Both the position numbers and the translations under genes were made by a program. Under the pieces are notes generated by a model that made no database searches, was not told the DNA's origin, and was given only the letters and a program-made list of their open reading frames with translations. Of a stretch of 64,000 nt of DNA, positions 62,434 to 64,000 are shown one piece after another. Position 1 is the first letter of the stretch. Every line of letters starts with the position of its first letter. Source of the DNA: MH13 sp042140245 (GTDB taxonomy: Bacteria > Pseudomonadota > Alphaproteobacteria > Rhizobiales > MH13); the NCBI RefSeq assembly GCF_042140245.1, contig NZ_CP159483.1, positions 930,001-994,000 of the forward strand, written 5' to 3'.

Positions 62434-63162
62434 ATGCAAGTTGATATTATCGATCTGCGCGATTTTTACACCAGCCCGTTGGGTTTGCGAACGCGTGGCT
62501 ATCTACGCTCGGCGCTGCGCAGGCACTTGCCCGATGCAAAGGGCATGGACGTGGCGGGCATTGGGTTTGCCAATCCTTATCTTGGTCAGTTTCACGAGGA
62601 AGCTGAGCGGCTGATGAGCTTCATGCCGGCCGTGCAAGGCTGTGTGAACTGGCCATCGCGCGGGCCAAATGCCTCGGTGCTGGTGGATGAAGATGCTCTG
62701 CCGTTGGCCAACGCTACGCTCGACCGGGTGCTGTTGATTCACGCGTTGGAGTTCTCACCTCATCCACGCGAGCTGATGGAAGAGGTGTGGCGTGTGCTTG
62801 CCCCGGGTGGGCGGATGATTGCGGTGGTGCCCAATCGTCGTGGATTGCTGGCGCGGGTGGATTCCACGCCCTTCGGCCATGGGCGCCCCTTCTCCAAAGG
62901 GCAGATGATCCGCCTATGCCGCGATACGCAGTTCTCGCCGACGGCGTGGTCGGAAGCCTTACATTTTTTCCCGTTTCAAAACCGAATGGCGCTTCGCACT
63001 GCCAGTTTTTTTGAACGTATGGGAAAAAGTGTTGTGTCGCCTTTGGGCGGTGTGATCATCTTGGAAGCGACCAAGCACATGTTCCGTGGCTTACCCGTGA
63101 CTGAGGGGGCAAAAGTGCGCGCCAAACCCGTGCTCGTTCCGGTCGGAGCGGTGCCAAACTAG
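62434..63162 (+). CDS. Class I SAM-dependent methyltransferase
   Basis: This 242-residue methyltransferase resembles the Methyltransf_11 type: GMDVAGIGFANPYL replaces the usual glycine-rich SAM loop, then ALPLANATLDRVLLIHALEF and MEEVWRVLAPGGRMIAVVPN. The ATG at 62434 starts the family-like MQVDIIDLRDFY. The target is unknown. It is divergent from gloB; conserved pairing suggests a related stress or quinone function, but this is not established. Confidence 0.85.
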   Translation: MQVDIIDLRDFYTSPLGLRTRGYLRSALRRHLPDAKGMDVAGIGFANPYLGQFHEEAERLMSFMPAVQGCVNWPSRGPNASVLVDEDALPLANATLDRVLLIHALEFSPHPRELMEEVWRVLAPGGRMIAVVPNRRGLLARVDSTPFGHGRPFSKGQMIRLCRDTQFSPTAWSEALHFFPFQNRMALRTASFFERMGKSVVSPLGGVIILEATKHMFRGLPVTEGAKVRAKPVLVPVGAVPN

Positions 63163-63429
63163 CCCCTTCACATCCCAAAGTGACCTTACGCCCCTATTGG
63201 CTTGTTGAAGATGAGCGAGGGCGATACGCATCTGCAACACACTGTGGCTGCGCCACCAAAACGTGCATTAGCCAGTGCTAAATTTAACGTGATGTCTCGT
63301 GGAATTTGCGCCAGGTTTTGTCGCGATTGGGCACCCGGGATCTCCATCGTCGCCTGCAAGGCATCGGGCGCGTTTAGTCTTAAGCAACCAGTTTAACGTA
63401 TCAAATCCTCCGGTCGGGGGACACGCACT

Positions 63430-64000
63430 ATGAATATTCTTGCCATCACAGATGGAACGAAGGAAACGAGTCAGGCTATCAGTCTGCTCGATGGTTATGC
63501 GCAAGTCGATGTGCAGCTTATCTCACGCATGTCGCAAATGCCGTCAAAACCACCATCTTTGGTTGTGGTTGCACTGTCAAAATGCAGCGAGCGAATTTTG
63601 AACGCTTTGGCGAGTTTGCTCGAGACACGTTTCAAGGGATTGCGCAATCGGTTGGTGCTTTGTGTGTCGATCAACGACAAAGCGCATTATGCAAGCCGTC
63701 TGAAGCTTTTTTCGGCCGAAGTGGTGTCGCTTCCCACCGATCGGGATCGATTGTTCCACGCAATCAAGAAAGCTGATCCAACCTTCAAACTGCAATCGAA
63801 ATCCGTGGTTTTGGCGACCAAAGCGACGCAGACTTTGTCCAACACATTTAGCACGTTCCTGGCCAACGACGAGGACGCGCAAGAGCACTGCGTTGAGACG
63901 ATTTTGGAGTCGACGGTAACAGTCGATGGCGCTGTTACCGAATTGGGATTTGATGCTTGGATGATGGCGGTTGCTGAACATCATTCCTACACAGCACGCC
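63430..64000 (+). CDS. Probable HD-GYP-domain protein, N-terminal part (partial)
   Basis: The frame opens with MNILAITDGTKETSQAI at 63430 and is still open at the window edge after about 190 residues. Residues 1-120 look like a receiver-like domain without the phosphorylatable Asp in its usual sequence setting. A final segment FDAWMMAVAEHHSYTA matches the start of HD-GYP domains, which degrade cyclic di-GMP. The rest lies outside the window, so catalytic His-Asp residues cannot be checked. Confidence 0.62.
   Translation, partial: MNILAITDGTKETSQAISLLDGYAQVDVQLISRMSQMPSKPPSLVVVALSKCSERILNALASLLETRFKGLRNRLVLCVSINDKAHYASRLKLFSAEVVSLPTDRDRLFHAIKKADPTFKLQSKSVVLATKATQTLSNTFSTFLANDEDAQEHCVETILESTVTVDGAVTELGFDAWMMAVAEHHSYTAR

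Noticed and set aside
63202..63396. 64-codon frame between the methyltransferase and HD-GYP genes
   Set aside because: No ribosome site, low similarity to any protein pattern and position in a likely promoter region.

Overview
The window reads as chromosomal DNA of an alphaproteobacterium, most likely in the order Hyphomicrobiales (Rhizobiales). Support comes from the gene order rplU-rpmA-GNAT-obgE-proB-proA-nadD-rsfS-rlmH-envC-ctpA-yibQ-rppH, an L21 protein with a long Lys/Ala-rich tail, the phaR/phaA/phaB block and the moderately high GC content. I see no rRNA, prophage, insertion sequence or CRISPR array. The genus cannot be named from the sequence alone.

Region 1 (1-3425) is the end of an unknown gene followed by a TPP riboswitch and a four-gene thiamine-precursor uptake operon (YkoF-like protein, ThiX, ThiZ, ThiY).

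Region 2 (about 3.5-21 kb) is an alginate-type exopolysaccharide locus in several transcription units. The minus strand carries AlgF, AlgI, AlgJ and AlgX homologues plus a CelD/BcsL-type acyltransferase; together these look like a periplasmic O-acetylation machine. A large RTX calcium-binding protein follows on the plus strand, then an AlgK-like Sel1-repeat protein on the minus strand. Alg44 (PilZ plus membrane-fusion domain), Alg8 (polymannuronan synthase), AlgA and AlgD are on the plus strand. AlgD carries a single-base frameshift just before its catalytic cysteine. No AlgG epimerase, AlgL lyase or AlgE porin is present. The heptamer CCTATCC recurs in the intergenic spaces of this locus.

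Region 3 (20.9-25.5 kb) is a three-gene signalling operon: a FIST-domain sensor, a soluble hybrid histidine kinase with a well-preserved LOV blue-light domain, and a LuxR-type response regulator. It directly abuts the alginate genes. Region 4 (25.8-29 kb) is a type I secretion ABC protein and its membrane-fusion partner, the probable exporter of the RTX protein.

Region 5 (29-35 kb) is a sugar-acid catabolic island: a 2-keto-3-deoxygluconate-type kinase, an HpcH/HpaI aldolase, a TRAP transporter (DctPQM) and a Gfo/Idh/MocA dehydrogenase. A tRNA-Ser(CGA) gene follows.

Region 6 (35-64 kb) is mostly housekeeping: ribosomal proteins, ObgE, proline and NAD synthesis, ribosome maturation, cell-wall genes, RppH, a polyprenyl synthase, PHB metabolism, small exporters and GloB. 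It also holds a gamma-glutamyltransferase-family gene with a one-base frameshift, an unusual NYN-like protein with a very acidic tail, and at the right edge the start of a probable HD-GYP protein. My working view is that regions 2-4, possibly with 5, form a matrix island in which light and a FIST ligand may control production of an acetylated mannuronan and a secreted RTX protein. The gene identities are well supported; that regulatory link is inference.
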